From positions 1-28,752 of the forward strand of contig CABUBU010000022.1 in NCBI GenBank assembly GCA_902489795.1: DNA of 28,752 nt. Direction: 5' to 3'. The stretch comes from an uncultured Azospirillum sp. Its GTDB lineage: Bacteria; Pseudomonadota; Alphaproteobacteria; RF32; CAG-239. The notes below the pieces were generated by a model. That model was given only the letters and a program-made list of their open reading frames with translations. It was not told where the DNA came from and ran no database searches. Both the position numbers and the translations under genes were made by a program. Positions 1 to 7,605 of the stretch are shown here, in pieces (positions within the stretch are counted from its first letter, which is position 1; each line of letters starts with the position of its first letter).

Positions 1-228
1 TTCGGGATTGTTGCCCCAAAAACTGTTGCCTAACTGAGGATAGTTTTCCGGTTCAATACCTTGTTGTTTTAGACTTTCAGTCAGTTGGTTTTCTCTTTCC
101 TGACGGGCGAATTGATATTCCAGTTCGTCACGGGTGGAAAATCCACTGTGGTCGACACCGTAAGCATCAACTTGATTACCATCGGCAACATAGCCGAACG
201 GGGTGGTATATTTTTTATAAATATTCAT
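1..228 (-). CDS. Hypothetical protein, 5' part only (runs off the left edge)
   Basis: An open frame of 76 codons begins with ATG at 228 and continues past position 1 without a stop. A good Shine-Dalgarno (AAGGAAT) sits about 6 bases upstream. The visible N-terminus starts MNIYKKYTTPFGYVADGNQV and is polar, rich in Gln, Asn, Asp and Tyr, with no signal peptide or membrane segment. Residues about 35-60 look helical and charged. I do not recognise the family. It lies downstream of a promoter and a structured leader that contains an intrinsic terminator, so its expression may depend on read-through. The ribosome site and sustained open frame make it a likely real gene; function is unknown. Confidence 0.6.
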   Translation of the reverse strand, partial: MNIYKKYTTPFGYVADGNQVDAYGVDHSGFSTRDELEYQFARQERENQLTESLKQQGIEPENYPQLGNSFWGNNPE

Positions 229-261
229 ATTTTTATTCCTTGTAAAATTAATATTTAAAAC

Positions 262-292
262 AAAAAAAGAGCCATAACTCGTATGACTCTTT
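262..292 (-). terminator. Intrinsic terminator ahead of the left-edge gene
   Basis: The minus-strand hairpin AAAGAGUCAU / AUGGCUCUUU has a 7-nt loop and is followed directly by a run of U (A262-A268 on the plus strand). It lies between the promoter at 346-374 and the start codon at 228, not after a gene, which is why attenuation or a separate sRNA is proposed. Confidence 0.6.
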
Positions 293-340
293 CCACATAA
301 AAAATGACGGAAGCAGGTGCTTATACTGTTTCCATCATGA
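262..340 (-). ncRNA. Two-hairpin small RNA or structured attenuator leader
   Basis: Read on the minus strand, RNA starting just after the predicted -10 would fold at once into a 12-position stem (arms at 326-337 and 305-316, one A-C mismatch and one G-U pair, 9-nt loop). A second 10-bp stem follows (arms at 283-292 and 266-275, one G-U pair, 7-nt loop) and runs into a seven-U tract. The wobble-rich pairing makes sense only on the minus strand. The layout is promoter, hairpin, terminator, then about 35 nt to the gene at 228. It could be a free-standing sRNA of about 75 nt or an attenuator for that gene. I recognise no known riboswitch class. Seen: pairings and U-tract. Inferred: function. Confidence 0.5.
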
Positions 341-345
341 GAATT

Positions 346-374
346 TCTATATCACATTTTGTTGTTCTTGTCTA
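346..374 (-). promoter_or_regulatory. Sigma70-type promoter for the leader/sRNA
   Basis: On the minus strand, -35 TAGACA (369-374), a 17-bp spacer and -10 TATAGA (346-351), preceded by TGTG, match the housekeeping promoter pattern. The expected start near 339 is exactly where the first leader hairpin begins. Confidence 0.5.
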
Positions 375-435
375 CAACTTTTACGCAATTAAAATATCTG
401 TTTATAATTTTTAATTGAATTGATATTGATTTGTT

Positions 436-467
436 AAAAAACTCCCCGGTTTGAGGCTGGGAGTTTT
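436..467 (-). terminator. Intrinsic terminator of gcrA
   Basis: A nine-pair stem AAAACTCCC / GGGAGTTTT (438-446 with 459-467) with a 12-nt loop lies a few bases past the gcrA stop. Read on the minus strand it ends in a T run (plus-strand A436-A441). Confidence 0.8.
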
Positions 468-473
468 GAGCGT

Positions 474-959
474 TTATTTTTTATTGGGTTTGACGTAGGC
501 CAGAGCTGCGTGTTCTTCGCAATAGGTCTGTCCGATGCGGACTTTTCTGCCGCAAAAGTGAAAATTTTCATCCTTCGGATCGCCGATCGGCCAGCGGCAG
601 GTGTGGTTGTCAAGGTCTGTCAGTTTGACGTTGCTGACAACGTTTTTCCGAATGACTGCCGGTTTTTCGGCAACAGGCTGAGGAGCGGCGGCAGGTTTTT
701 CTTCCCGCGGTTCGGTTTTCTTTTCGCTTTTGGCTTTGACGGCGGCCGGTTTGGTTTCGGCGGTTGCGGCAACTGCCGCATTTTCCTGTTCCTCGTCTTT
801 TTTCTTGATCGGTGAGGGGCGGGCGTCGAGCTGCAGACGGTGAACTTTGCCGACAATGGAGTTTTTGGAAACGCCCAGACGTTTTCCGATTTCCCCTGTC
901 GTCAGTCCCTGTTTCCACATGATTTTAAGGTCCTCAACCATTTTTTCCGTCCAGGCCAT
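474..959 (-). CDS. gcrA: Cell-cycle regulator GcrA
   Basis: GcrA is an alphaproteobacterial transcription factor that binds sigma70 RNA polymerase and GANTC sites methylated by CcrM, controlling cell-cycle genes. The protein opens with the family signature MAWTEKMVEDLKIMWKQGLT, a helix-turn-helix (GEIGKRLGVSKNSIVGKVHR, about 23-42), then a Lys/Ala/Pro/Glu-rich linker (about 55-115). It ends in the conserved C-terminal Cys/His-containing module (CRWPIGDP ... FCGRKV ... YCEEH) that contacts sigma. I chose the ATG at 959, giving 161 residues, because GGGAG lies 8-9 bases upstream and the family begins MAWT; the ATG five codons earlier has no ribosome site. The gene is monocistronic with its own terminator. 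Identification is secure. Confidence 0.93.
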   Translation of the reverse strand: MAWTEKMVEDLKIMWKQGLTTGEIGKRLGVSKNSIVGKVHRLQLDARPSPIKKKDEEQENAAVAATAETKPAAVKAKSEKKTEPREEKPAAAPQPVAEKPAVIRKNVVSNVKLTDLDNHTCRWPIGDPKDENFHFCGRKVRIGQTYCEEHAALAYVKPNKK

Positions 960-997
960 TGCCGCATCTCCCATAAAAAAGTTAACATATGTCGCAA

Positions 998-1026
998 ATA
1001 GTAAATCAATATTTTGGTCGAGTCTA
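998..1026 (-). promoter_or_regulatory. Candidate gcrA promoter with a GANTC site over the -35
   Basis: On the minus strand, TAGACT (1021-1026), 17 bp, TACTAT (998-1003). The sequence GACTC (plus GAGTC 1020-1024) is a CcrM-type GANTC site overlapping the -35. The box matches are moderate, so this is a candidate only. Confidence 0.35.
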
Positions 1027-1105
1027 GTATTTTCTTGTCAGAAGTTCTTTATTAATTGAAATATAAGTTGTAAGATAAATAATCGTGAAAATTACGGGAA
1101 CAAAG

Positions 1106-2347
1106 ATGAAGACGAAAATTTTGTGCTTATTCACGGCGTTGACCGTGTTTGCGGCGGCCGCGGCGGAGGCCGTTTCTCCGGCTGATTATGCCGATCGTTT
1201 CAAAGTGGACATGAACGAGCAGATTCCGCCGATAGAGGAACTGCACAAAATGTTTGCGCCGAAACCGGTTTATGACCGCAAGTTTGACTATTTCTGGAAC
1301 ATCGGCACGGTTTTTGACAAGGGTTTTGCCAAAACCATCCGGCAGTACGGCACCCGGCAGACGCGGTTAAAATGGCCGGGCGAGGACATAATGCTGGAAC
1401 AGTTGAAAAATACGCCGAAGGAATATTACCAGTATATCGGTCCCTATCTGCACACCATTCCCGGAATTTCGGAAAAAATCCTTAACTATCCGGGCATTAA
1501 GGAAACGAAAAACCAGTTTCCGAAGCGGGTGGCGCCGCAGCTGGCGGATATAGAAAATCTGGAATTTATGTCCCCGGCACTTTATTTTGCGCTTAATCCC
1601 GATTTGTGGGAGGAAAGCAACCTGAGCCGGGAGCAGGTGAAATTCAGGACGCTGCCGCAGGTCAACCGTTACGACACGAGTTTTATGGACAAGGTGATGG
1701 AAACGGTGCCGCCGGAAGATTATGCTCCCGGCGCCAAGCCGAAAGAACCGCTTGAGAGCCGCCTGCGCACGATTTCGCCCGACGCTTCCTCGCCGCTGAC
1801 GGGCAGGGACGTTCAGGCGGTGGCCCGCAGTCTGGAAGCATTGGCGGATTACGGCGCCGACATCAACAATCAGGCCAAGATCATTGAGGCGGGGGCGCTG
1901 CTTGATGCCTGGGAAAATTCGCAGGGACGGGGCACGATGCTGCCCAACTTAAAAGACCTGGTTCATCCCTGTCAGCGGCTGGTGCAAAAGATCAGGATGC
2001 AGGGAATGGAAGGCGAGTTTGCCAAAATTGTCGCCGGGGAAGGGTTTAATCCGGAAGAGTGGGCCTATACCTGTGACAAGACGATCAAAGCTTACCGGGT
2101 GCTGAGGATGAGTTCGCCGGAGTTGCTGACGCTGCTTTTGTACAAACGAAACGTATACGAAAATCAGCTTAACCTTTATTCTGACAAGACGGCGCCGAAC
2201 ATTGCGGTGACGATGCAGGGGATTATCGAAATGTACAAAGCCCCGGTCAATGACATGATGGAAGTCAAGAATAATCAGAAGGTGCTGAAGAAGGCTTTTG
2301 AAAAAATCGGTTACCGAATCGTATTTCAACCGGTCTATATAAAATAA
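1106..2347 (+). CDS. Exported hypothetical protein
   Basis: The protein starts MKTKILCLFTALTVFAAAAA, a classic signal peptide with likely cleavage near AEA, followed by about 390 soluble residues with no further membrane span. The sequence is rich in Pro, Tyr and charged residues (for example FDYFWNIGTVFDKGF and PEEWAYTCDKTIKAYRVLRM) and I cannot match it to a family. A GTG at 1085 would add seven residues, but it has no Shine-Dalgarno and would lengthen the n-region; GGGA lies 6-7 bases before the ATG at 1106. It is divergent from gcrA and about 120 bp ahead of rpoZ. A periplasmic or envelope role is inferred from the signal peptide only. Confidence 0.7.
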   Translation: MKTKILCLFTALTVFAAAAAEAVSPADYADRFKVDMNEQIPPIEELHKMFAPKPVYDRKFDYFWNIGTVFDKGFAKTIRQYGTRQTRLKWPGEDIMLEQLKNTPKEYYQYIGPYLHTIPGISEKILNYPGIKETKNQFPKRVAPQLADIENLEFMSPALYFALNPDLWEESNLSREQVKFRTLPQVNRYDTSFMDKVMETVPPEDYAPGAKPKEPLESRLRTISPDASSPLTGRDVQAVARSLEALADYGADINNQAKIIEAGALLDAWENSQGRGTMLPNLKDLVHPCQRLVQKIRMQGMEGEFAKIVAGEGFNPEEWAYTCDKTIKAYRVLRMSSPELLTLLLYKRNVYENQLNLYSDKTAPNIAVTMQGIIEMYKAPVNDMMEVKNNQKVLKKAFEKIGYRIVFQPVYIK

Positions 2348-2356
2348 TATTTCGCA

Positions 2357-2374
2357 AAAACAATTTGTTGTTTT
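2357..2374 (+). terminator. Weak AT-rich hairpin after the exported protein gene
   Basis: AAAACAA / TTGTTTT with a TTTG loop lies 10 bases beyond the stop at 2347. It could end transcription before the rpoZ promoter, but it has no long T tract and low GC, so confidence is low. Confidence 0.3.
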
Positions 2375-2393
2375 GAAGGGAAACAGATTTTTA

Positions 2394-2422
2394 TTGCATT
2401 TGCGGCGCAATGCGTTTATAGT
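2394..2422 (+). promoter_or_regulatory. Sigma70-type promoter of rpoZ-rel
   Basis: TTGCAT (2394-2399), 17-bp spacer, TATAGT (2417-2422), 44 bp ahead of the rpoZ start. The promoter region also holds a GCATT/AATGC inverted pair (2396-2400 and 2409-2413), which might be a regulator site, though that is unproven. Confidence 0.55.
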
Positions 2423-2466
2423 CGTCGTCAAATTTGGTTTCAATCTAACTGAAAAAAGGTGAAAAA

Positions 2467-2964
2467 ATGGCAAGAGTTACAGTCGAAGACTGCATTGACA
2501 AGATCCCCAACCGTTACGAACTGCTGATGGTCGCGACCCAGCGCGCAAAGGACATTTCCTCCGGCGCTCCGATCATGGTTTCCCGCGACAACGACAAAAA
2601 TCCGGTTATCGCCCTGCGCGAAATTGCCGAGGAAAAGGTCAACATCGAAGACCTGCAGAAGTCTCTGGTCATGGGATTGCAGAAATATGTCGAAGTTGAA
2701 GAACCGGAAGAAGAGGAAATGGAAATTCAGGCGGCCGAAAAAGAACTGGCCGGACTGGACGAGCAGTTCTCCGGATTTTTGCTTGAGAATGAAATGTCCG
2801 ATTCCATGCAGGTTCACGGCGTAGACGACGACAACCTCGACCTTGATGCCGACGACGCCGCCGACGGCGATATTGACGTTGATCTGGACGGCGACGACGA
2901 ACTCGGCTTCGACGAAGGCGGCGAGATGGGCGACGACGGCTTGGACGATTTTGACGAAGAATAA
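2467..2964 (+). CDS. rpoZ: RNA polymerase omega subunit with a long acidic tail
   Basis: Omega helps beta-prime fold and assemble into RNA polymerase, and in proteobacteria it contributes to ppGpp binding. The N-terminal 60 residues are standard omega: MARVTVEDCIDKIPNRYELL, the QRAKDISSGA motif, and NPVIALREIAEEKV. From about residue 75 to 165 the protein is very unusual in length and composition, with acidic patches (EEPEEEEMEIQ) and a C-terminal run dominated by Asp, Glu and Gly. The family is usually about 90-130 residues, so this is a long member. It shares a promoter with rel (22-bp gap), the usual alphaproteobacterial arrangement. The start is supported by AAAAGG just upstream. Confidence 0.95.
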   Translation: MARVTVEDCIDKIPNRYELLMVATQRAKDISSGAPIMVSRDNDKNPVIALREIAEEKVNIEDLQKSLVMGLQKYVEVEEPEEEEMEIQAAEKELAGLDEQFSGFLLENEMSDSMQVHGVDDDNLDLDADDAADGDIDVDLDGDDELGFDEGGEMGDDGLDDFDEE

Positions 2965-2986
2965 AAACAACTGATGATGCGGGCCG

Positions 2987-5125
2987 ATGTTACGACAATA
3001 TGAATTAGTCGATTTGGTAAAATCTTACGATCCGGACGCCGACGAGGACGCGCTCAACCGTGCTTACGTTTTTGCCATGAAAAAGCACGGGGCGCAGCTT
3101 CGGGCTTCGGGCGACCCGTATTATTCGCATCCGGTCGAAGTGGCCGGTATTCTGACCAAGTTTAAACTGGACTGCGCGTCGGTGGTCGCCGGGCTTCTGC
3201 ATGATACGGTGGAGGACACCGACACCACAGTGGAAGAGGTGCGCCAGCTGTTCGGCGAACAGGTGGCCTCGCTGGTGGACGGTCTGACCAAACTGGCGAT
3301 GATCGAGCAAAAGTCCACTTATACCAAACAGGCGGAAAATTTCCGCAAGCTGCTGCTGGCGATGTCGGAAGACATCAGGGTGCTTTTGATCAAACTGGCG
3401 GATCGGCTGCACAACATGCGGACGCTGCATTTTCTGGCGCCGGAAAAACGTACACGGATTGCTCGCGAAACGCTTGACATTTACGCCCCGCTGGCTGAAC
3501 GCATCGGCATGCAGGAAGTGAAGAGCGAACTGGAAGAACTGGCTTTTTGCGAGCTTTACAAGGAGGCTCACGACTCCATCATCGCCCGTCTGAACTTTCT
3601 GCGCGAGCAGGGCAGCAATCTGGTGCCGAAGATTATTGAGGCACTGAAAAAGGACATGGAAGACAACGGAGTCAAATGTCAGGTGACGGGGCGGGAAAAG
3701 ACACCTTATTCCATTTGGCGCAAAATGCAGCAGAAAAACGCCTCTTTTGAGCAGTTGTCGGACATTATGGCGTTCCGCATCTGTGTTGACGACATTGCAA
3801 CCTGCTATCAGGCACTGGGCATTATCCACAGCAAATATCATATGGTACCCCGCCGCTTCAAAGACTATATTTCAACCCCGAAACCAAACGGCTATCAGTC
3901 GATTCATACCGGCGTCATCGGGCCGGAAAACACCCGGATCGAGGTGCAGATACGCACTTTTGAAATGCACGAAATTGCGGAAAAAGGCATTGCCGCCCAC
4001 TGGGCCTATAAACAGGGGCAAAAGGCGGAAGGCAAAAATTTCCGCTGGATCCGCGAGCTGCTGGAAATTTTGGAACGGGCTTCCAACCCGGAGGAGTTTC
4101 TTGAGAATACCAAACTTGAGATGTATAACGATCAGGTGTTCTGCTTTACTCCGAAGGGCGATCTGATCGGGCTGCCGGTCAATTCGACGCCGGTCGACTT
4201 TGCCTACGCTGTCCATTCTTCGGTCGGCGATACCTGTGTCGGCGCCAAAATTAACGGCGAAATCCGTCCTTTGCGGACGGTGCTGCAAAACGGCGATCAG
4301 GTGGAGATTCTGACTTCAAAAGCCCAGCATCCGTCGACGGAGTGGGAACGCTTTGTGGTTACCGGCAAGGCCAAGGCCGCCATCCGCCGTTACGTGCGCT
4401 CTTCCAAACGGGATCAGTTTATCGTTCTCGGACAGGAAATCCTTGAAAAAATGTTTAAAAACGAAGGACTGGAGTTTTCGGAAAAAGGCTTGCTGGCGGT
4501 GATGCCCAATTTTGAGGCGGAATCGATCAACGATATTTATGCCAAAGTGGGCGAGGGACTGATCAGCGGTTGGGACGTAATGAAAGCGGTTTATCCGGCC
4601 TATAAGCAGTCCAAGCTGGAAAAAGTGGTCAAGGCGATCAAGGTCCCCTCGTTCCGTAAAATTAAAAAGAAAAACACAGAGCCTCTGAAAATCGAAGGGC
4701 TGATTCCGGGGATGGCGATGCATTTCGCTGGCTGCTGCCATCCGCTGCCGGGCGACAGAATCGTCGGTATCGTCACTACCGGCAAAGGGGTGGCGGTTCA
4801 CCGCGCGGACTGCAAGGCGCTGGAACGCTTTGCAGGCGAACCCGAACGCTGGCTGGACATCGCCTGGGGCGAGGGCGCCGAAAAACAGCGCCATACCGGA
4901 CGGCTGAAGCTGATGCTTAGCAACGAACCGGGCAGTTTGGGCGAAATTTCCAACATCATGGCGCGCAACAATGCCAATATTTCAAACTTAAACATTGTCT
5001 ACCGCACGATCAGCTATTTTGAAATCATGGTTGACGTGGAAGTTAAAAACCTGGATCATCTGAACTCGATAATCGCCGATCTGAAGTCTTCAAAAGCGGT
5101 CAGCTATGTTGCCCGGTCGGCCTGA
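2987..5125 (+). CDS. rel: Bifunctional (p)ppGpp synthetase/hydrolase, Rel family
   Basis: It makes and degrades the alarmone (p)ppGpp in the stringent response. At 712 residues it has the full domain order: HD hydrolase (His48, His72-Asp73 in GLLHDTVEDT), synthetase (about 240-355), TGS (about 390-450, FTPKGDLIGLPVNSTPVDFA), a helical/zinc-finger region with the conserved AGCCHPLPGD (about 583-592), and a C-terminal ACT domain. The synthetase loop has RFKD (the RXKD form), typical of bifunctional enzymes rather than the EXDD of monofunctional RelA, and the hydrolase residues are intact. It is co-transcribed with rpoZ. Alphaproteobacteria generally carry one such long enzyme, variously named rel, relA, spoT or rsh. 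Confidence 0.95.
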   Translation: MLRQYELVDLVKSYDPDADEDALNRAYVFAMKKHGAQLRASGDPYYSHPVEVAGILTKFKLDCASVVAGLLHDTVEDTDTTVEEVRQLFGEQVASLVDGLTKLAMIEQKSTYTKQAENFRKLLLAMSEDIRVLLIKLADRLHNMRTLHFLAPEKRTRIARETLDIYAPLAERIGMQEVKSELEELAFCELYKEAHDSIIARLNFLREQGSNLVPKIIEALKKDMEDNGVKCQVTGREKTPYSIWRKMQQKNASFEQLSDIMAFRICVDDIATCYQALGIIHSKYHMVPRRFKDYISTPKPNGYQSIHTGVIGPENTRIEVQIRTFEMHEIAEKGIAAHWAYKQGQKAEGKNFRWIRELLEILERASNPEEFLENTKLEMYNDQVFCFTPKGDLIGLPVNSTPVDFAYAVHSSVGDTCVGAKINGEIRPLRTVLQNGDQVEILTSKAQHPSTEWERFVVTGKAKAAIRRYVRSSKRDQFIVLGQEILEKMFKNEGLEFSEKGLLAVMPNFEAESINDIYAKVGEGLISGWDVMKAVYPAYKQSKLEKVVKAIKVPSFRKIKKKNTEPLKIEGLIPGMAMHFAGCCHPLPGDRIVGIVTTGKGVAVHRADCKALERFAGEPERWLDIAWGEGAEKQRHTGRLKLMLSNEPGSLGEISNIMARNNANISNLNIVYRTISYFEIMVDVEVKNLDHLNSIIADLKSSKAVSYVARSA

Positions 5126-5141
5126 ATAAGGGAGAAACGAT

Positions 5142-5708
5142 TTGTTTTTGCGCAAAAGACGGTCGGTGACGGATGCCAAAATCCCAAACCGGCGGCGGAT
5201 GACAGGCTGGAGGCGTTACGAAAAGCGCATGCTGGCTCGGCTCAGTCGGTTGGGCGGGACGCCGCATTCAATTGCCGCCGGGGTTGCCTGCGGGGTGGCT
5301 GTTTCCTTTACGCCGTTTGTCGGTTTTCATTTTGTGCTGGCGGCGGCTACCGCGTGGCTGGTGCGGGGCAACGTGCTGGCCGGCATGCTTGGCACCGCCG
5401 CCGGCAATCCGTGGACTTTCCCGTTCATCTGGGTTTCCGTGCTTTATACCGGGCGTTTTCTGCTGGGCGAACACGGCCGCGGCGGCATAGAATTTACAAA
5501 AGTGTTCGAAAAAGCGATGCATTCGTTGATCACTTTCGATTTTTCTTCTTTTGGCCGTGATGTGTGGCCGGTGGTTTGGCCGATGATGGTCGGTTGCGTT
5601 CCTTTTTACGTTGCCGCCTGGGGAATTACTTATTACACGGTGAAGAAAGCTTTGGAAAAAATTGGCCGTTTTAAAAAGAGCCGGAACAAAGAGACGGGCA
5701 GGGTATAA
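5142..5708 (+). CDS. DUF2062 family membrane protein
   Basis: The conserved core HSIAAGVACGVAVSFTPFVG (about 46-65), the following helix with an AGNPWTFPFIW motif, and a late helix (about 145-170) are the signature of DUF2062, a small inner-membrane family of unknown function. It often lies near polysaccharide or core genes in proteobacteria. The N-terminus is very basic (RKRRSV ... RRRMTGWRRYEKR), suggesting the positive-inside side of the first span. The start is a TTG at 5142, supported by AAGGGAG seven bases upstream. It overlaps acpS by one base (TAATG) and follows rel by 16 bp, so it is part of the operon. No enzymatic role can be assigned. Confidence 0.8.
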   Translation: MFLRKRRSVTDAKIPNRRRMTGWRRYEKRMLARLSRLGGTPHSIAAGVACGVAVSFTPFVGFHFVLAAATAWLVRGNVLAGMLGTAAGNPWTFPFIWVSVLYTGRFLLGEHGRGGIEFTKVFEKAMHSLITFDFSSFGRDVWPVVWPMMVGCVPFYVAAWGITYYTVKKALEKIGRFKKSRNKETGRV

Positions 5709-6103
5709 TGATTATCGGACTGGGAAGCGATATTTGCAACATCAGACGTGTCGAAAAGGCGTATGCCCGTTTCGGCGAACGTTTTCTTGCCCGTTGTTTT
5801 GGGCCGGAGGAACGGCGAGAGCTGGACGCGATCGGCGATGACAAGGTGCGTTTTACCGCGTCGCTGGCCAAACGGTTCGCCGCCAAGGAGGCATTTGTTA
5901 AAGCCCTCGGTACCGGTTTTGCCCACGGTATTTCCTGGGCAGAAATCGAGGTGGTGCATCTGCCCGGCGGTCGGCCTGTATTTAGAGTTTCGGGGCAGGC
6001 GGAAGCGGTTTTGAATAAAATTATTCCCGCCTCGCGGCTGTGGCTGAGTTTGAGCGACGACTATCCGCTGGCGCAGGCCGTGGTAATTATTGAAAGTTGT
6101 TAG
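5708..6103 (+). CDS. acpS: Holo-[acyl-carrier-protein] synthase
   Basis: AcpS transfers 4'-phosphopantetheine from CoA to apo-ACP, activating fatty-acid synthesis. The protein is 131 residues, normal for the family. It begins MIIGLGSDICNIRRVEKAYA, with the conserved Asp of GxGxDI that binds magnesium, and has the second signature KRFAAKEAFVKALGTGF, whose Glu also coordinates metal. Starts are coupled: its ATG overlaps the stop of the DUF2062 gene. The order acpS-lepB-rnc-era is common in alphaproteobacteria, but the usual pdxJ/pyrE between rel and acpS is absent here and DUF2062 takes that place. Confidence 0.95.
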   Translation: MIIGLGSDICNIRRVEKAYARFGERFLARCFGPEERRELDAIGDDKVRFTASLAKRFAAKEAFVKALGTGFAHGISWAEIEVVHLPGGRPVFRVSGQAEAVLNKIIPASRLWLSLSDDYPLAQAVVIIESC

Positions 6104-6110
6104 CTTTTTG

Positions 6111-6138
6111 TTGCGAAAATAAAAATAAAGGTTAGTAT
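6111..6138 (+). promoter_or_regulatory. Candidate promoter for lepB-rnc-era
   Basis: TTGCGA (6111-6116), 16-bp spacer, TAGTAT (6133-6138) lies in the only sizeable gap (67 bp) of this core block, 33 bp before the lepB start. The match is moderate. Confidence 0.4.
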
Positions 6139-6170
6139 GGCAGAAAAAAACAACCGGGGGAAGGAGTAAA

Positions 6171-6902
6171 ATGGAAAAAGAAGAAAATATGTCGGAAACC
6201 GTCAAAACGATTATTTACGCGATCGTGATCGCGGTTTTGATCAGGAGTTTTTTGTTTGAACCGTTCAAAATTCCGTCCGGTTCAATGTATCCGAATCTTT
6301 ACGTCGGCGATTTTCTGTTCGTTTCCAAATATACTTACGGCTATTCCCGGCACTCTTTTCCTTTCAGCTTTCCACCTTTTGAAGGGCGTATCTGGAGCAG
6401 CGAACCCAAGCAGGGCGACGTGGTGGTGTTCAAATTTCCGAAAGACAACCGCACCGATTTCATCAAGCGGATCATAGGCATGCCCGGCAACAGGATCAAA
6501 CTGGAAAACGGCCGCCTTTTTGTCAACGGAAAAATGCTGGAGCGGGTTGAGGGCGAGAACTTTGTGCTGCGCAATCCTTTCGGTCATGCCGAGCGTTATC
6601 ACCAGTATACGGAAACGCTGCCCAACGGGGTAAAACACAGCATTCTGGAGATTTCTGACGAAGAGAGGGAAGACAATTTTGAAGAGGTAACGGTGCCCGA
6701 AGGCAGTCTGTTTGTCATGGGCGACAACCGCGACCGTTCCGACGACAGCCGGGTCAGCGTCGGTTTCGTGCCGATGGAAAACCTGGTCGGCAAGGCGCGC
6801 TTTCTGTTTTTCTCCTACGATCCGAACGAAGGGGCCTGGTACAAGCCCTGGACCTGGGCGAAAAAAATCAGATGGAGCCGTCTGTTCAGCAAAATCAACT
6901 GA
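6171..6902 (+). CDS. lepB: Signal peptidase I
   Basis: The enzyme cleaves signal peptides from exported proteins at the periplasmic face of the inner membrane. One N-terminal transmembrane helix (about 13-29, TIIYAIVIAVLIRSFLF) precedes box B with the catalytic Ser38 (PSGSMYPN). Box D holds the general base Lys99 (DFIKRIIGMPGNRI), and box E is GDNRDRSDDSR (about 183-193). At 243 residues it is a normal alphaproteobacterial length with a single leading helix. AAGGAG five bases upstream fixes the ATG at 6171 over the internal Met7. It is first of a likely lepB-rnc-era transcript. Confidence 0.96.
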   Translation: MEKEENMSETVKTIIYAIVIAVLIRSFLFEPFKIPSGSMYPNLYVGDFLFVSKYTYGYSRHSFPFSFPPFEGRIWSSEPKQGDVVVFKFPKDNRTDFIKRIIGMPGNRIKLENGRLFVNGKMLERVEGENFVLRNPFGHAERYHQYTETLPNGVKHSILEISDEEREDNFEEVTVPEGSLFVMGDNRDRSDDSRVSVGFVPMENLVGKARFLFFSYDPNEGAWYKPWTWAKKIRWSRLFSKIN

Positions 6903-6942
6903 GCTTATATAAACGGCGGAAAGCAATTGCCGGAGAATTGTC

Positions 6943-7605
6943 ATGAAAGAACTGGAAAAAAATCTGCAATATCATTTCAACAATCAGCATCTGCTGCATC
7001 AGGCGCTGACGCATACCAGCAAAACCGGAAAACTGTCGGAAAATTACGAACGGCTGGAGTTCCTTGGCGACCGGGTGCTGGGAGTGGCGGTGGCGGAAAT
7101 GGTCTACCGGGTGTTTCCGTCCGAGCCGGAAGGCAGCCTGTCGCAGCGCTTCATGGCGCTTGTCTGCAAGGAAACGGTGGCGGAAATGGCTCTGAAGCTG
7201 GGACTGGACGGCTATATTATGGCTGAAAGCGTCGACGTGCACCATAATGACAACGTCTTGTGCGATGTCTGCGAAGCGGTGATCGGCGCGATGTATCTGG
7301 ACGGCGGTTGTCAGACCGCGATTGATTTCGTGCAGGAACGCTGGCGTCCGCTGGTCGATACTCATACGCGGCCGCCGAAAGACGCCAAAACCCTGTTGCA
7401 GGAAGCCGCGCACGAAAAGGGCCTGCCGGCGCCGCGGTATGTGGAGATCGGTCGCGAAGGCGCCGAGCACAATCCGGTTTTTCACATGCAGGTGGAAATA
7501 GACGGCACGGAGGCGCAAACGGGAAGCGGCCGCAACAAAAAAATGGCCGAACAGAACGCGGCGGAAAAAATGCTGGCATTTTTGGGAGTAAAACATGGAA
7601 AATAA
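6943..7605 (+). CDS. rnc: Ribonuclease III
   Basis: RNase III cuts double-stranded RNA, processing rRNA precursors and structured mRNAs. The signature ERLEFLGDRVLG (about 36-47) contains metal-binding Glu39 and catalytic Asp43, and CDVCEAVIGAMYLDGG (about 107-122) supplies the second catalytic Asp/Glu pair. A double-stranded RNA binding domain follows at about 150-218 (DAKTLLQEAAHEKG ... GRNKKMAEQNAAEKML). The length of 220 residues is typical. The 3' end overlaps era by 11 bases, implying translational coupling. Confidence 0.96.
   Translation: MKELEKNLQYHFNNQHLLHQALTHTSKTGKLSENYERLEFLGDRVLGVAVAEMVYRVFPSEPEGSLSQRFMALVCKETVAEMALKLGLDGYIMAESVDVHHNDNVLCDVCEAVIGAMYLDGGCQTAIDFVQERWRPLVDTHTRPPKDAKTLLQEAAHEKGLPAPRYVEIGREGAEHNPVFHMQVEIDGTEAQTGSGRNKKMAEQNAAEKMLAFLGVKHGK

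Noticed and set aside
1085..1105. GTG start for the exported protein
   Set aside because: No Shine-Dalgarno and it lengthens the signal peptide n-region; ATG at 1106 fits better.
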